Assembly (NCBI RefSeq): GCF_945859705.1
Contig: NC_079136.1
Coordinates: 7,667,501 to 7,731,500, forward strand
Length of the DNA stretch: 64,000 bases
From: Episyrphus balteatus
Lineage: Eukaryota > Arthropoda > Insecta > Diptera > Syrphidae
Direction of reading: 5' to 3'
Part shown: piece after piece, positions 13,401 through 25,975 of the stretch
Layout: each line of letters opens with the position of its first letter
Position numbering within the stretch: position 1 is the first letter of the stretch
Notes under the pieces: model-generated
What the model was told of the DNA's origin: nothing
The model's database searches: none
The model's input: only the letters and a program-made list of their open reading frames with translations
Position numbers and translations under genes: made by a program

Positions 13401-14159
13401 TAAAAAAATTAAAAAAAAAAAAAATGTATTCTATGTATGCAAGGCTTTGAATTATTGTAGACTTTATTTTACCTTCGTTTTAATTGTTATTTAATTTTAT
13501 GTTAAACTTTTCGTTAATCCGGCAGACGGCAACGCCATTGCTTATTTAAATTATTATTTTGTTTTTTTTTTTTCTGTAGTAAACAAAAAATAAATAAATA
13601 ATTTATAAAATCTTAAAAAAAAAATCTATAAGATTGAAAAAAAACGTGATAAATGTTTCAAGAGCTAATTCTTTGATCTTTGTTAATTTTTTCTGATTCT
13701 TCGAAGCTTTTAACTCCTCAGAAATCTTCTCTATCCGGATTTACATCGAATTTCTAACAGTGAATCGACATTATGTGGACGCTGCTTTACCGACTGATTT
13801 TGATTATTGTCAAATGCACTATCAAACATTGCCTTCTCTTTTACAATTCATTATATAAAAAAAAAAAATAAAAATTAGCAAATTATCGACTGCAAACTAC
13901 CTTATCATTTTGTTACAGCAAATGTTTAGTTGATAGAATATAGTTTGTGTACTTGATTTGTTGACTAAAAATGACATATTGTGCGAATCAAATCTAATGC
14001 TATGAGTTCTATAATAAATCTATGAAAGCATAAATTCAAAATAAATAATATCATTTCGTTTTATAATAGAATTCGAATAGGGGCTCTGGCGAAGGCCAGT
14101 TATTTCAGGACAAACTTAGCTCAGACTTAGTTATTAATTTAATTAATTAAGGGCATGAC
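13401..14159. other. Non-coding AT-rich stretch
   Basis: No gene seen. A further reversed fragment of the dispersed family (GCAAACTACCTTATC) lies at about 13891-13906. Confidence 0.45.
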
Positions 14160-14380
14160 ACCTTGTTAAAAGGAAAGTCCTCACGACTTATTCTCAACCA
14201 GAAGTCACTCTAAGCAGAAAGTCACTTTCTCATGACAATGATACTCTCGAAAGGCCTTGTATGTAAATTCCTCGCAAGAGGAACCCTTGAACAAATGTAC
14301 TTTTTTGGAATTTTTTTTAAGTGTTGGAACCCAGACCTCTGGCGTGATTGTCCATTTCACTAAATATTGCGCCACGGGTA
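14160..14380 (-). mobile_element. Probable tRNA-derived SINE fragment
   Basis: Read on the minus strand from about 14378, the sequence starts CCGTGGCGCAATATTTAGTG (like a Pol III A box). About 35 nt later it has GGTCTGGGTTCCAACAC (14321-14337, like a B box), then a body with CTCGAGAGT-type sequence: TCGAGAGTATCATTGTCATG followed by AGAAAGTGACTTTCTGC. This order resembles tRNA-derived SINEs I remember from higher Diptera; the resemblance is from memory, not from a search. The B box deviates from consensus and no target duplication was found, so this is a decayed copy, not a functional tRNA. Confidence 0.5.
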
Positions 14381-14773
14381 AGAACAGAGTTAGTTATACC
14401 TGGAAATTATTAACTTAACCCGAAAAGAAAATTTCAGAAGAGGATAGACGCGGAAAGGGTTTACGAAATTGGAAAGAAAATAAAGGAATAGGTTCACTGG
14501 ATCTTGAGTTAACTCTCGAAAATAGTTGAATTAACTCAAGGTGTGGTTTTCGGTTTCGATGGTCAACCCTTGGACTATAGTGTTTGAAGTATTTTTTTTT
14601 TACTTATAAGATGGTGAAAAAATGAAAGCGAAATTTGCCAAAATGTGTCTGCAATCAGCACAAAATTCTTTTCAAATCAAATCTTTAATCAAGTTGCTAG
14701 CTATTATTGATATAGTTTTCAGCTATCGAAGAAGGCATAAGTTATACTAAATAAAAGAAAAAACCTCCCTTTA

Positions 14774-16303
14774 AACCCTATACTCCTACACGGTGGGCAG
14801 GAAGCATCGATAGGTTGCACAAAAATGTCGACAAAAACTGCAATTTCGGTTGTATTTGTTGATGATTATACATGCAAATTCCGTTGGAATTGAAATCCTA
14901 GCTGCTCCTTTTCAAAAGTTATTCATATTTTTGTATTTCTAATCTGGACAATTTGGAATAAAAATCAAAAGTTCTTAGGCGACAAGAGTTGATAATGGTA
15001 TTTTGTAGAGGAGTTTAATACAATAATTTTTTACTATGGGAGGGGCGTCCATCTCCCCCCCGTTTAGTCAGGAGGGGCAATTTTCTAAAATATCACGTTA
15101 AATACAAAAAAAAAATATTAAAAAACAACGGCAACACTTACAGTTATGAATGATACCTTTTTCAAAAGCTAGAATTGTACACTTGATTCTAATTTTTAAA
15201 TCAAATTATTGCAATTAATTGTTCTCGAAATAATAAACTTCAAAGTCAAAATTTGGGAAAAAAAGTAAAAAAAAAAAAAACACATTAAATACTATTTTAA
15301 CCAAGACTGTAAATTAAAATATGAAATAAATCAACGAAATAAACTGCCTCAATTAATTTCTTATCAAATACTGAAAACCATACGCTTCTATGCCTTATAA
15401 TATCCGAGAAAATTAAAAATAAGAAAACTACCTTTTTATCAGATTTTCATTTTCTTAACTATTTTCGCTTATATTCTGAAGAATTCTGAAGAAAATTTGC
15501 CTTCACCCAAAATCGCACCCTTCCCAAATCCTATAAAAGTGTGTCCAAGCAGGGGGGTTGCAAGGGGGCATACTGCTTGCAAGCATTATGTTTATGTAAA
15601 CACGAACACAGCTAAAAAATACAAATCTGATAAAAAGTAGTTTTTTAATTTTCCATTTTCTCAAAAGCTAGAAGGCATAGAAGCATATAATTTTCAGAAT
15701 TTGGTAATAAATTAATTGAGGTAGTTTATTTCATTGATTTATTTCATATTTAAATTTACAGTCTTGGTTAAAATAGTATTTAATGTGTTTTTTTTTTTTA
15801 CTTTTTTTTCCCAAATTTTGACTTTGAAGTTTATTATTTCGAGAACAATTAACTGCAATAATTTGATTTAAAAATTAGAATCAAGTGTACAATTCTTGCT
15901 TTTGAAAAAGGTATCATTCATAACTGTAAGTGTTGCCGTTGTTTTTTAATATTTTTTTTTTGTATTTAACGTGATATTTTAGAAAATTGCCCCTCCTGAC
16001 TAAACGGGGGGAGATGGACCCCTCTCCCATAGTAAAAAATTATTGTATTAAACTCCTCTACAAAATACCATTATCAACTCTTGTCGCCTAAGAACTTTTG
16101 ATTTTTATTCCAAATTGTCCAGATTAGAAATACAAAAATATGAATAACTTTTGAAAAGGAGCAGCTAGGATTTCAATTCTACCGGATTTTGCATGTATAA
16201 TCATCAACAAATACAACCCAACTTGCAGTTTTTGTCGACATTTTTGTGCAACCTATCGATGCTTCCTGCCCACCGTGCCTAGGCGCCTTAACCCTATAAC
16301 TCC
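14774..16303. mobile_element. Foldback element, 1.49-kb palindrome
   Basis: Left arm 14789-15448 and right arm 15622-16277 are long inverted copies at high identity, separated by a spacer of about 170 bp. Outer ends read CACGGTGGGCAGGAAGCATC inward from each side. Markers shared in inverted form include ACAAAAATGTCGACAAAAAC, GTTTAGTCAGGAGGGGCAAT and CTTAGGCGACAAGAGTTG. An imperfect direct duplication, AACCCTATACTCC (14774) and AACCCTATAACTCC (16290), flanks the palindrome and may be the target duplication. No transposase is encoded. The low arm divergence suggests a recent origin or arm-to-arm gene conversion. Confidence 0.85.
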
Positions 16304-18650
16304 CCCTCTGTATTGTACTGCAATCGCAAGCAATATACAGAAAAAAAAAATACTAAAAGGTCCACTACGACACACATTTCTAACGTACGTATTAGATTGA
16401 GTGTTGTATCGTATTAATGTATTATAAAAGTATAGAGTATGAAATATATATGTAGCTAGAGCTACCAGTTCACCTTGGACTCATGTTTGCTTTTGATGAA
16501 CAAACACGAAATTGAATCGACTTTAGTGACGGTGGTGGTGTGGTGGCATCGCGGTGGCGGTAATGGAGGTGGTGTGTTTTAGTTGTTTACAAATACATTC
16601 ATCGTATAAAGTGTTTATATATTATATACGTACATTTGACAGATACCTTACAATAGGCATAAATATGCATCGAATGCGCTAATTTTCCCAAAACACAAAC
16701 ACATACACAAACTCTGGTTCCAATTTGAATCTATTGGAGTGTAAAGTACTAGAGAAACATGTTGTAGTATATAGATACTTGTATCTACTTTAGACGAACT
16801 TTTTTAGTTACTTTCGTTGATGATCAATATAAATATTATATTTTTTTTTTTTTTTCTAGGTAAGGGAATTTTTTGAACGAATAACATGAATCAAGTTTCA
16901 ACATAAACTCCTTCTTTCATTCCAATCCAAATGCGAGATAAAGTTAGTTCTTAAAATTGTAAGGTTTCTTTTTTTATTTCTATGGGAGGGAAACAGATGC
17001 CCTTCGATCAAAGTTTTGAAGGTAGTCGAGTGTAATTATAACTTGTATATTTCTGTAACTTGATTGAATTTATATTGGAAATAGATGCTACTAAAACATA
17101 GTTATGTATCTATCTATTTTTAACAGTAATACCAATTAAAATATTTATCCATAAATATCTGAAGTGTGACGTTTGTAATTTTTTTTTTTATTTAAATTTA
17201 CTCGAGTTACATAAATTAATTGCTTTTTGGTACATAAATGACAGCACTGGAAAATGTGTGCTCTACTTAATGAAAATAAAAAAAAAAACTTTTGGCAGAT
17301 GACATGTGTGACAAGTGATATGTAACAACTTTGTTCGAAGGACTTAATACGAATGTTGAAACTATATTTTGATCTTGAAAATCATAAAAAAGACAATAAT
17401 TTTGAGTAAAGAACAATGGTTAGCTTTTTTTGACAGAAAAATGTCAAGAAAGTATCACATTAGGTCTTTTAATGACCTATTTCCAATCGCAGCATTTAGT
17501 GGGATCTAAAACCCAGTTTCAAACTTAGCTTTAAATTAAATGACACATCCTGCTGTGAACTGTGAACACAAATGGTGCCTGTTGACAGACAAATAACATG
17601 TCTTTCGTAACAAAGGCAAACCTTTTCACTAGTAGTTGAATTGTTGAAAAAGTAATATCGTTCTTTCATAAGCTGTGACTGTTACTTCTTAAACAAACTG
17701 CTATTGATATTATTTATAAAGAATTTAGATCCACTTTTAAACAAATTTTCTAACCTTTCAAATAACTCAAGAAATCCAATTCAAGTTAACCCTAGAAAGC
17801 ATATTTCTGAAACTGACAAAGATTGAAGACAAAAAAAAAGTCGTTTAAAAATCTGAGAAAATAATCTGCAAGTGATGTACAATTAGTCGAAATAAGTATT
17901 TTGACAAATTGAACATTTTTCGATCTGATGAGAATAATCGGTAATGGTTAAAAATAAAAGAGGCAAGTAAACGGTCATTTAATAGGTTTGTTATGATGAA
18001 TCTGATGATGGTCAAAGTCAGTCTAATGGGTGGAATTATGCTTTGATATTGCCATTTTTGTGGTAGCAGTACGAATTTCTGAGTGAAAAAAATATTTTGA
18101 CAAACATTTTTTACATTTTTCAAGAATGTATCAAAATGTTAAAATTGTTTAGGCTCCGATTTGTAAAAAAGTGCACAAAAAGACATAACTAAACACTGAA
18201 ATTAATACATCTTTAGTTGCAACATATAATTTCGGTGTGTCTTTTAAACAAATCTGTGGTAAACTAAATTTATAGTGCGAAAACAAATAAAAAAACACAA
18301 AAAACGTATACTATCCAAAATTTTCTAAAAATTTCGAAAAAGGCAACAAAATTCACTAAAAGAAAACAGGCACATTTTTAGAAATTACTTAAAATCCCAG
18401 ATTGGCCCATAAAAGACTGGAGTTGAATATGCGCCATTCTTTCACCAAAAACTTCACTACCCAAAGAACAATTCGCAAAAAGTTTGTGGAATGCAAATTT
18501 AAGATCTTAACCGGGAGATAACACCGTATTTACCTCATAGAAACAAATTTTTTTAAATTTAATTCTCAAAGGAACACATCTGTTCTCTGACGCGTCGGTC
18601 TTGTAGTTTCAACATTACAAAATTTGATTAGCGTCTGTTTGAAGTGTTAA
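16304..18650. other. Non-coding stretch
   Basis: I see no supported gene. A GGT/GGC-rich patch occurs near 16520-16570; a 28-codon frame crosses it but is not credible. The 92-codon minus frame at 17845-18123 has no recognisable domain. Confidence 0.45.
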
Positions 18651-18659
18651 ATGACTGAT

Positions 18660-18835
18660 CATTCAATGACTTGAGAAGTCAATTACTGCCCAAAAAGTGG
18701 CCGGTCCTGGATAAGCTCCATTTATGAATATAAGAAAAAGATCCGAAGACAGAACGGAACCCTGAGGCACACCAGCATTAATGTAGTGAGTATCAAATTT
18801 AAAACCATTCAACACACCTTTTTAAAGGGACAAAA
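18660..18835 (-). pseudogene. Non-LTR retrotransposon reverse transcriptase fragment
   Basis: On the minus strand the sequence from about 18831 down to 18700 reads VLNGFKFDTHYINAGVPQGS and then VLSSDLFLIFIN. This is the conserved block of non-LTR (jockey/R1-like) reverse transcriptases around GVPQGSVLSPxLFLIFIND; the final D is replaced by G. Beyond it the frame runs to a TGA at about 18665 without a recognisable YADD-type motif. No flanking endonuclease domain could be identified. It is a decayed fragment inside the presumed intron. Confidence 0.75.
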
Positions 18836-21411
18836 TTTGACAAATTTGGTTGGACAATTTTTCTTTTATCATGTAGAAGAACATCTCTTCAGAATATTGA
18901 CGGAGTGCGAGGAAATATGTGCTTCATGGTGAAGTTAACACTCTCGAGAGCTCGGAAGGGACCAAGTTGCTATTTGGAAGCGTATCTGTCTTGTTACTGA
19001 CGTATTAAATGACTAAAAGTTTGATGGCTAGAGTATAAACGATGGTTCAATGCTTCACGATACCACAAGTTGTTCAAAAATTGATTTTCAGTCATGTGAC
19101 TGGGTAAAAAAAATAACATCTTTTTCTTTATAAAGTCAACAATGACATCAATGTTTTCAAAGTAACAATTCCATGTCGACCGTCGGAAGTGAATCATTGC
19201 ATCTTCCTTGTGATTTGACGTCAACATTTAGAAATTAATGTTATCATCTATGACAGAAATGATAAGACAGGCCAGTTTTACAGTCAAAACTTAAGTTTGG
19301 GAATGGTAAGGTAGTGCGCATTCTTAAATGGGAAATATCAGAGTCTTCGATACCGTCATTTTTAGTCCAAATTACTGATATGTGAAACTGATCCTTAGTC
19401 GGTAATAAATTCAAGTAGATTTAAACTGAAGGAATACAAAAAAACAAGCAATTTTTGACAGTTTTGCGTAAAACCTTAAACTTTTCAAATAAATAAAGTT
19501 CAAATATAGAAAACGAAAGTTCAAGTAAAATAGAAAATATCTTCATTAAGTTTAACCTTACAAAATTTTGAAAACTTTTAAAATCTATTTAAAAAAAAAA
19601 CAAATATCAATCTTCCTCTAACCTCCTTCTAAATCATTAACATAATTCATAATAAAAACAAAAAAAAAAAACTAAATAAAATTAAAAAAAACTTGTTTTC
19701 AAGTCATAATTAAATACCCATCGTTAAAACTAACTAACGAAACCTGTAAAAAGACTACAACGACAACGACGATTAAAAAAGAAGAGAATTGAACAGAGTG
19801 AGAACATGCAATTAGTTGCACATTCCTAATAAAGGTTAAATTTAAATCAAATAAGCTTCACGTTTATACGTGATGTAGTATTATATTCAAATTAACATCA
19901 ACAAAACAAAACAAAAAATGATGATAATATGATGTTGTGGTTTATTTCACATCATCACTTTTCAAAATAACACACAAAAATATATATATATACAAAAATG
20001 CATTAATATTTTTTATTATGTCAACTGGTTAAAAGACTCAAGGACAACAGACAAGTTTAATATGTAAATTAACTCTCTAAACAAAAATACTAAAAAATTA
20101 AAAATAATAATAAAAAAACTTGAAAGAATAGGTTAAAAAAGATAGATTCTTGTTATTTGTATCTGAAAGATAACAAAAAAAAAAAAATAACATCATTGTT
20201 AATTATTTTTGTTGATCTCACTTTGTATTTTTTTTTTTTTTTGAAAATAAAAATTGTAAATGTAATGTCTGCCTTTTTTGTTGGTTTTGTCATATCATAA
20301 GATACAAATTGGCACAGATTGTTTTACATTAGCGGATGCAGCAATTGTGGATGCTACCCCAGACTTATGCAATCTAATATTATATCGCACACTCAAAACT
20401 AGTCCACATCACGAATAAATATTTTGTTATTATATCCACTCTATCTCTGTATCTCTCTGGCAATCATATTTAGTAGAAGTTCCTTTTTTTTTAATAATGT
20501 TTTATAACATAAAATGAATATGAATCTAGATGTTTCTATTGTTTGAATATTAACAAAAAAAAATATTAAAAGCGAAACTGATTTGAAGAACACGATTCAC
20601 GCATTAACACCTTCAAAAAGTGAAAGTAAATATGGAGATGGGTTTATAAATGGTACAAGTCTTAAGAGTTCCTTCTTTTGTTTTTTTATTTTCTGTCTAT
20701 CCCAATTCGAAAAAGAAGAGATTTTAACAGTCTAGAGTCTAGACCATAGTTACGAATTTAAATTTTTATATCAGCTTTAGAAACTTTTGCATATTGTATT
20801 TTTATTTAATCGGTTTGCAAATTTTGCATCGAAATTAAATCGATTACAAATTTAAATTAGCAAAAGAAATAAAGATAAAGAAAGCTGATCTTTGAAGAGT
20901 CCATGGATACTGGGTTGTTTGGTTTTTTTTTTTTTTTTTTTTGAAGAAATGTGAAGTCTTAAAAATTTTTACAATTAAATGGAATTGGCCGACAAGTTTG
21001 TTAGACCTTTTATTTTTTATTCTCTAGCTAAATTTCTGCTCCCATAATTTTGATTTGTGAGATCCTTATTGAAAAATATGGATTTAATTTGAGTAATCTT
21101 TCACTTAAGTAAAGAGAGAGTTATTAAAAGAAGAAATTTCTACTAGAATAGTTCTTTCATTCTTAGTTTTGTATTTTACTTTTCTTTGTCGATAAGAAAG
21201 CTCTATTCAAAGTGGTTGACCAAAAACAGCACCGTGTCGATGATTCTGAGAGTGGGAACATTCTCTTTCGCCAAGACTTTTATTACAAGTCCATATTATC
21301 GTAGTTTCAAGACCCTTTCTAGACCCCACATAGCAAGAAAAAAAAGAGCTCACAGAAAAAGATTTGGCGATTTCCGAAACAAAAAGCCTCTTTTAGCTCT
21401 ACAAAAAAAAT
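18836..21411. other. Non-coding stretch with one dispersed-family copy
   Basis: A copy of the GGTAAGGTAGTGCGCATT motif lies at about 19299-19345. The 77-codon minus frame at 18994-19227 precedes the reverse-transcriptase fragment on the same strand and could be another piece of it, but I cannot align it to a domain. The rest is AT-rich, with no gene seen. Confidence 0.4.
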
Positions 21412-22250
21412 AAAATGCACGACTGGGGTCGCACGTACTTGCTCTTATGCTTAAAGTAACTCTAATGTCAAAGCTTTTTGATCGAGAAAATTAGGGAAAA
21501 TTTAAAGTTTGATTTTTTCAAGAAATTTAAAAAATTAAATCTGTTTCTATAATTAATTAAACACTAAGTATGCAATTTTATTTCCTGTATGAAAATGAAT
21601 TTTTAGAAAAAAATTTTCGAAAATCGTTAGAGCCGTTTTTTTAAAAAAATAATTTTTTATATATAAAAATTTTCTACCATTTTTCAAAAAAAAAAAACTT
21701 AGTATGACATTTTGAAGGAATAATAAATTTACACATAAAAACGAAATTTCAAAATTTTTCAAAAACCGGTTTTCAAAAAAATTTTTTAAATATTTTTTAA
21801 AAATCCAAAAATTTATTTTTTGAAAATTTTCTAATATTTTAATATTACCTTCACTTAAACGCTTTTGTATAAAAATTTTCGTTGAAATCGGGTTAGTCTT
21901 GTACGAGATATTGAGAAATCAAGGAAACCGTTATATGGCAGGTACCGTTAATAACGGTACAAAAAATAATCTTTTAATTTCAAAAGTTGGCTCTTATTTG
22001 TAGTACTGCACACAAACATTTTAATCAAAATCGTTAGAGCCGTTTTCAAAATAAATTAACTTTTCTATTTCCGTTATATGAGAGGTACCGTTAGTTTTGG
22101 TCCCAAAAAAAAAATTTCAATTTCTCCTCTAGGGAATCACCCAAAACTGTTTACTACCAAGTTTAAAGAAAATCGCTTCAGTAGTTTAGGCTGTAGCTCG
22201 AGGTACTTACAGACGGACAGACAGAAAGACAGACAGACAGACAAAAGGAA
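21412..22250 (+). repeat. Dispersed repeat CGACTGGGG family, divergent copy B
   Basis: Shares the head TAAAATGCACGACTGGGGTC and CGCACGTACTTGCTCTT with copies A and C. It has two AAATCGTTAGAGCCGTTTT motifs (near 21618 and 22029) and GTTTAGGCTGTAGCTCGAGG before a GACAGACAGACAGACAGAC tract. The interior is much more diverged than A against C, and the right end lacks the GAGCAAGTA terminus. Likely an older or subfamily copy. Confidence 0.65.
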
Positions 22251-24030
22251 CAAGGGGTGATTGTATTACTCCAAAAGGGAGCAATATTGATGAACAAAGA
22301 GAGTTTACAAACATTTGGAGTGATGTATAAAATATACAATATGTATCGGATAGTGTCTTTTTTTAAGATGAAGTAAAACGTCATTTCTATTTTGACATTA
22401 TGGGAGTATGCATTGCATATGAACACTTTTGAACTTTTGAAGAGCGCAGACAAATCAACCAGATTTCGACTAGTTTTTTGTTTTGCAGATTTGCAAGATC
22501 ATCCAATCTATTACTGTAGGCTTTTTTCTGTAATGAAGTTTTCTACGATAAAATCTTATAATGACAAGATAAACAATCTGGCACCACTTAAGGAGAAAAT
22601 CAAAATGTAAATGTACTAGATAGGTACAGGTAAAGAGTAAAAGTAAAAATATTTCTTTTTTTCTGGCTACGCAATTAGTTTGTGGAAAAGGCAAAAGGGC
22701 ATACAAATTATTTTCTTAAACCAAAATCAAAAATCAAATTTAGGAAAAAAAATCACAAAATGCGTTTTAAAACTTTCACTCTTGTACTTTTTTACTTTTT
22801 AATTTTTTTAGTCAATGTAGTTAAGACTTTATCCACATCGAATTTCAATAAGTGAATTTTGTTGTTTTTCTTTTTCATACAAAACAAAATAAACACAACC
22901 AAGTTAATTTTGATGTTTGCAGTATCAAAGAAATTTTGCTTGGAAAATATTATATTATGGATGTTCACATTGTGAACCCCTGTATTGACATTTAACCAAA
23001 CAAACCTCATGATTGATGTTATTTGACAGTTTTGTTATAATCTTCTGAGCTTAATTTCAGTTATTTCAGATAGTATTTTTAATGTCATTTTTGTAAAGTT
23101 AAACATTTGTATATAACACGAAAAATTATTATCGAACTATATTATCGACAATCTAAAAAACAAACTCTGGAAATAAAAAGTACGTCCCACTTCCAACACA
23201 AATCATTTGCGGATGCGAATTGTACATTAATAAAAAATATAATTAAAGAACAAACTAGAAACTTAATTGTTCAACACTAAACCTCTTTCTTTCGCTTATA
23301 AATAATAATATTCTTAAAATTCTCGCGTGAGTTGCTAGTATTATTATGATTGCATAAGAAACAATTAAAAAAGCGTTTTTATTATTTTTTTTTTGTTCCT
23401 TCTTATACACCATTTATTTTCTCATAATACTTTTTCTTTCTTCTCTAGCGCATAATAGTATTCAGTAGTTTGTTTGCTAGTTAAGTTTTGTTATCATAAA
23501 ACAAAAATCAACGTAACATATTAAACCCTTTGAGTTATAATATATTAACGTTAAACATTAAGCCCTTTGGAGTTATTTTTTTTTTATATAAATGTCGTGC
23601 CACACGTTTTCTCATATATGTTCATAAATAAAGATATAGGTAGGTAGTGTTAGTTTTTTTTCTTTATAAATATTTTTTTTTTTTTTTTTAATTTAATTTT
23701 GTCGATTTTTACGGTGATTTTCTATGGCAAGAGTTATATTGAAAATGTGTTTTATGGTCACATTAACCTATTTTGTTTTCTCTGTGCCTTTAAAAGGCTA
23801 TACACGATATAATCGGAACTCAAAAGCACCTTTAGTTATAGTATAGTAATAATAATTGCTTTTCATATTTATTTGTATTCCAGCAAAAATAAGGGTTGGC
23901 GTTGGACTTTTCTTGTTTATATACATTATAATATAACTATAGCCAAAAGGCAAGGAACTTTTAATGGAACGAATTGCTATTTTTGGTATTGATTCCTATT
24001 TATTGGCAAGATATCAGAACAACTTTTTTC
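22251..24030. other. Non-coding AT-rich stretch
   Basis: No gene, RNA gene or clear repeat recognised. Short frames such as 22178-22453 minus and 22392-22610 plus overlap each other on opposite strands and show no family features. Confidence 0.45.
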
Positions 24031-24210
24031 AAATTGATGTGATAAGCACCTTAAAGCGAAAATCTTTGTTCAGTAATGGCCTAGTGCCACAGTAAACACT
24101 TACATAGAACGTCGGTAAGGCAGTTCACATGTTATATAGGAACTACCACTTACGAGTAAGTTTTCAAGTATTCGACACTTAGGCGCCACTGCAGTCGACT
24201 ACAAAACTTT
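24031..24210 (+). repeat. Dispersed GGTAGTG-family copy
   Basis: Contains GTCGGTAAGGCAGTTCACAT followed by TTATATAGGAACTACCACTTA. A second, partial half lies upstream (CACAGTAAACACTTACATAG). Same family as the array at 12640-13400. Confidence 0.55.
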
Positions 24211-24789
24211 AATTTAACTTTCCCATATTTGCAACTTAAGATTTGTTTGAAAAGAAAAGTTAAGGCTCTTTCAATTTTCCAAGAAGTTGTATTTACCGAA
24301 TAAACCGCATGATTGAAATGTATTTTTTTTTTTTTTCTGGGTAAAGAAACCCTGTTTGTATCAGTCCTATTCTGCTATTTATTAATGGGAATTTTCCTTG
24401 ATTTCCCTTATCACTATTCTATTCATTCGAAGTGAATCGGTATTTAAGTCGGTAACGTCGGTAATTCTGTTATTCACTCGAATGAACTCGCTCTATACAA
24501 TTTGAATTTGCATATAAAAAGCATTTTTTTTTTTTTTGTGAAGCAGAAAATTCACCATTAATATATCTGTCGGTATGATTTAATATGTTTTTATTTTTTG
24601 ATGCGAAAAAAAAAAAATAAATAAACAAATTAATTATAAATTTATTTATATCAGTAGAAAATTGCAAAGTTATCTTTTACTCCTAAGAAAAGTAACCAAA
24701 TAAAATTAGTCTGATCTTACAGAGTAATATAGCTAATATTATAATTATGTTGAAAATAAGTTTGCCTCATGTGTGATTACTTCTGATCT

Positions 24790-24930
24790 TACTCGAAATA
24801 TAAAACTCAAAAAGTGGAATTCAGTGATAACATCTGTGCTATAAGATCAATAGATTTAGGAGTGCCACAAGGGTAGGTTATGGTACCTATACTTTAATTT
24901 AAGTCTTTATTTAGCATGTCTTTGCAGATA
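24790..24930 (+). pseudogene. Reverse transcriptase fragment, plus strand
   Basis: The plus-strand frame reads KTQKVEFSDNICAIRSIDLG then VPQG, a stop, VMVPIL, a stop. This matches the non-LTR reverse transcriptase block IDLGVPQGSVLGPILFLIYIND, with the serine codon changed to TAG and the phenylalanine of ILF lost to TAA. Two in-frame stops make it a clear relic. Orientation is opposite to the fragments at 18.7 and 25.9 kb, so they are separate insertions. Confidence 0.7.
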
Positions 24931-25859
24931 GTGCTTAAACTATAGAAAAGATGACAGTCTAGAATGGGAATTGGGACTTCTTCATTTTAAGTTCTGAGAT
25001 GAAAATAATGATTTTAAGGATCTTTTTACAAGAAAATGTAAGGAACAATGGAACCACAAAACTACTTTTCCATTTACTCAAACGGTCCATTGGCAGATAA
25101 TGATTTTTATCATGGGGTGTCATTGATTTACTTAAACCTACGGTTCCCATGTAACACAATATAAAAAACTGTGTTACCGACAAATCACCATTTTTCACCT
25201 GGGGATTCCATAAAAACTGAGTCTCCCTCAACCTGCAAATTTGAGCATATTTTTAAGATACACCTATCTCCATTTGAAACCTTAAAAAAAAAAAGAATAT
25301 TGAGAATCACCTTACAGAAAACCGATTCAAACACAACTTTATGGAGAATGACATCCACAGTTTAAAAACAATTCATTAAGGAAGAAGCTTTCTTAATAAT
25401 AGTGTCTATACAAAAATCTGAAAAAAATCTTCACGAGACACAAGACAAATAACAGCACGATCGAATAAACTCATACTCACTTATAGCAGCAAGAAGTCCT
25501 GAGAATGCGGTTCAAATGGCATATAGCTTCCCAACCCAATTGCCTTAGACATGGAACAATTCAAAACCGGGAGGGTTAAGGACGTTTTAAGCCTTAAAGT
25601 TAAGCAGTAAAGTCATGTGGTAATTTCATGACTGATTCAACAAACTCAATTGGTTTATTATTTTAAAAAAATTTGGAGGAATATGGCGTTTCGATGGCTC
25701 TTTTTAAAATAACCAAATATTTTCATTTTACTGGATTGAGGAAAGTCCATTTTTGTCTGACCCATTGCTGAGAAGGTCTTCATTGAATTCAATGGCAGCA
25801 TTTTCAACCAATCCTTCAGAAAAACTTTTACGTATTTGGACAACACGTTAGCATACACA

Positions 25860-25975
25860 TCTAATTGACAGTTTTTTGTACATATGTATGTAGATAAAAA
25901 CTAGGGGTCCCAATATTCAGCCCTGCGGAACTCCTCTTTTACGTTAAGAAATAATAAGAGTTGTGGAGTAGCAGT
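25860..25975 (-). pseudogene. Reverse transcriptase fragment, minus strand
   Basis: Read on the minus strand, 25950 to 25880 gives KRGVPQG, a stop (TGA), then ILGPLVFIYIHMY. This aligns with RGVPQGSILGPLLFLIYIND of non-LTR reverse transcriptases, with the serine codon turned into a stop. The following 66-codon frame (25658-25858) could be a frameshifted continuation, but it lacks a recognisable motif. Confidence 0.7.

Noticed and set aside
16498..16585. 28-codon plus-strand frame ending in a glycine-rich stretch
   Set aside because: Produced by a GGT/GGC triplet tract; too short and unsupported.
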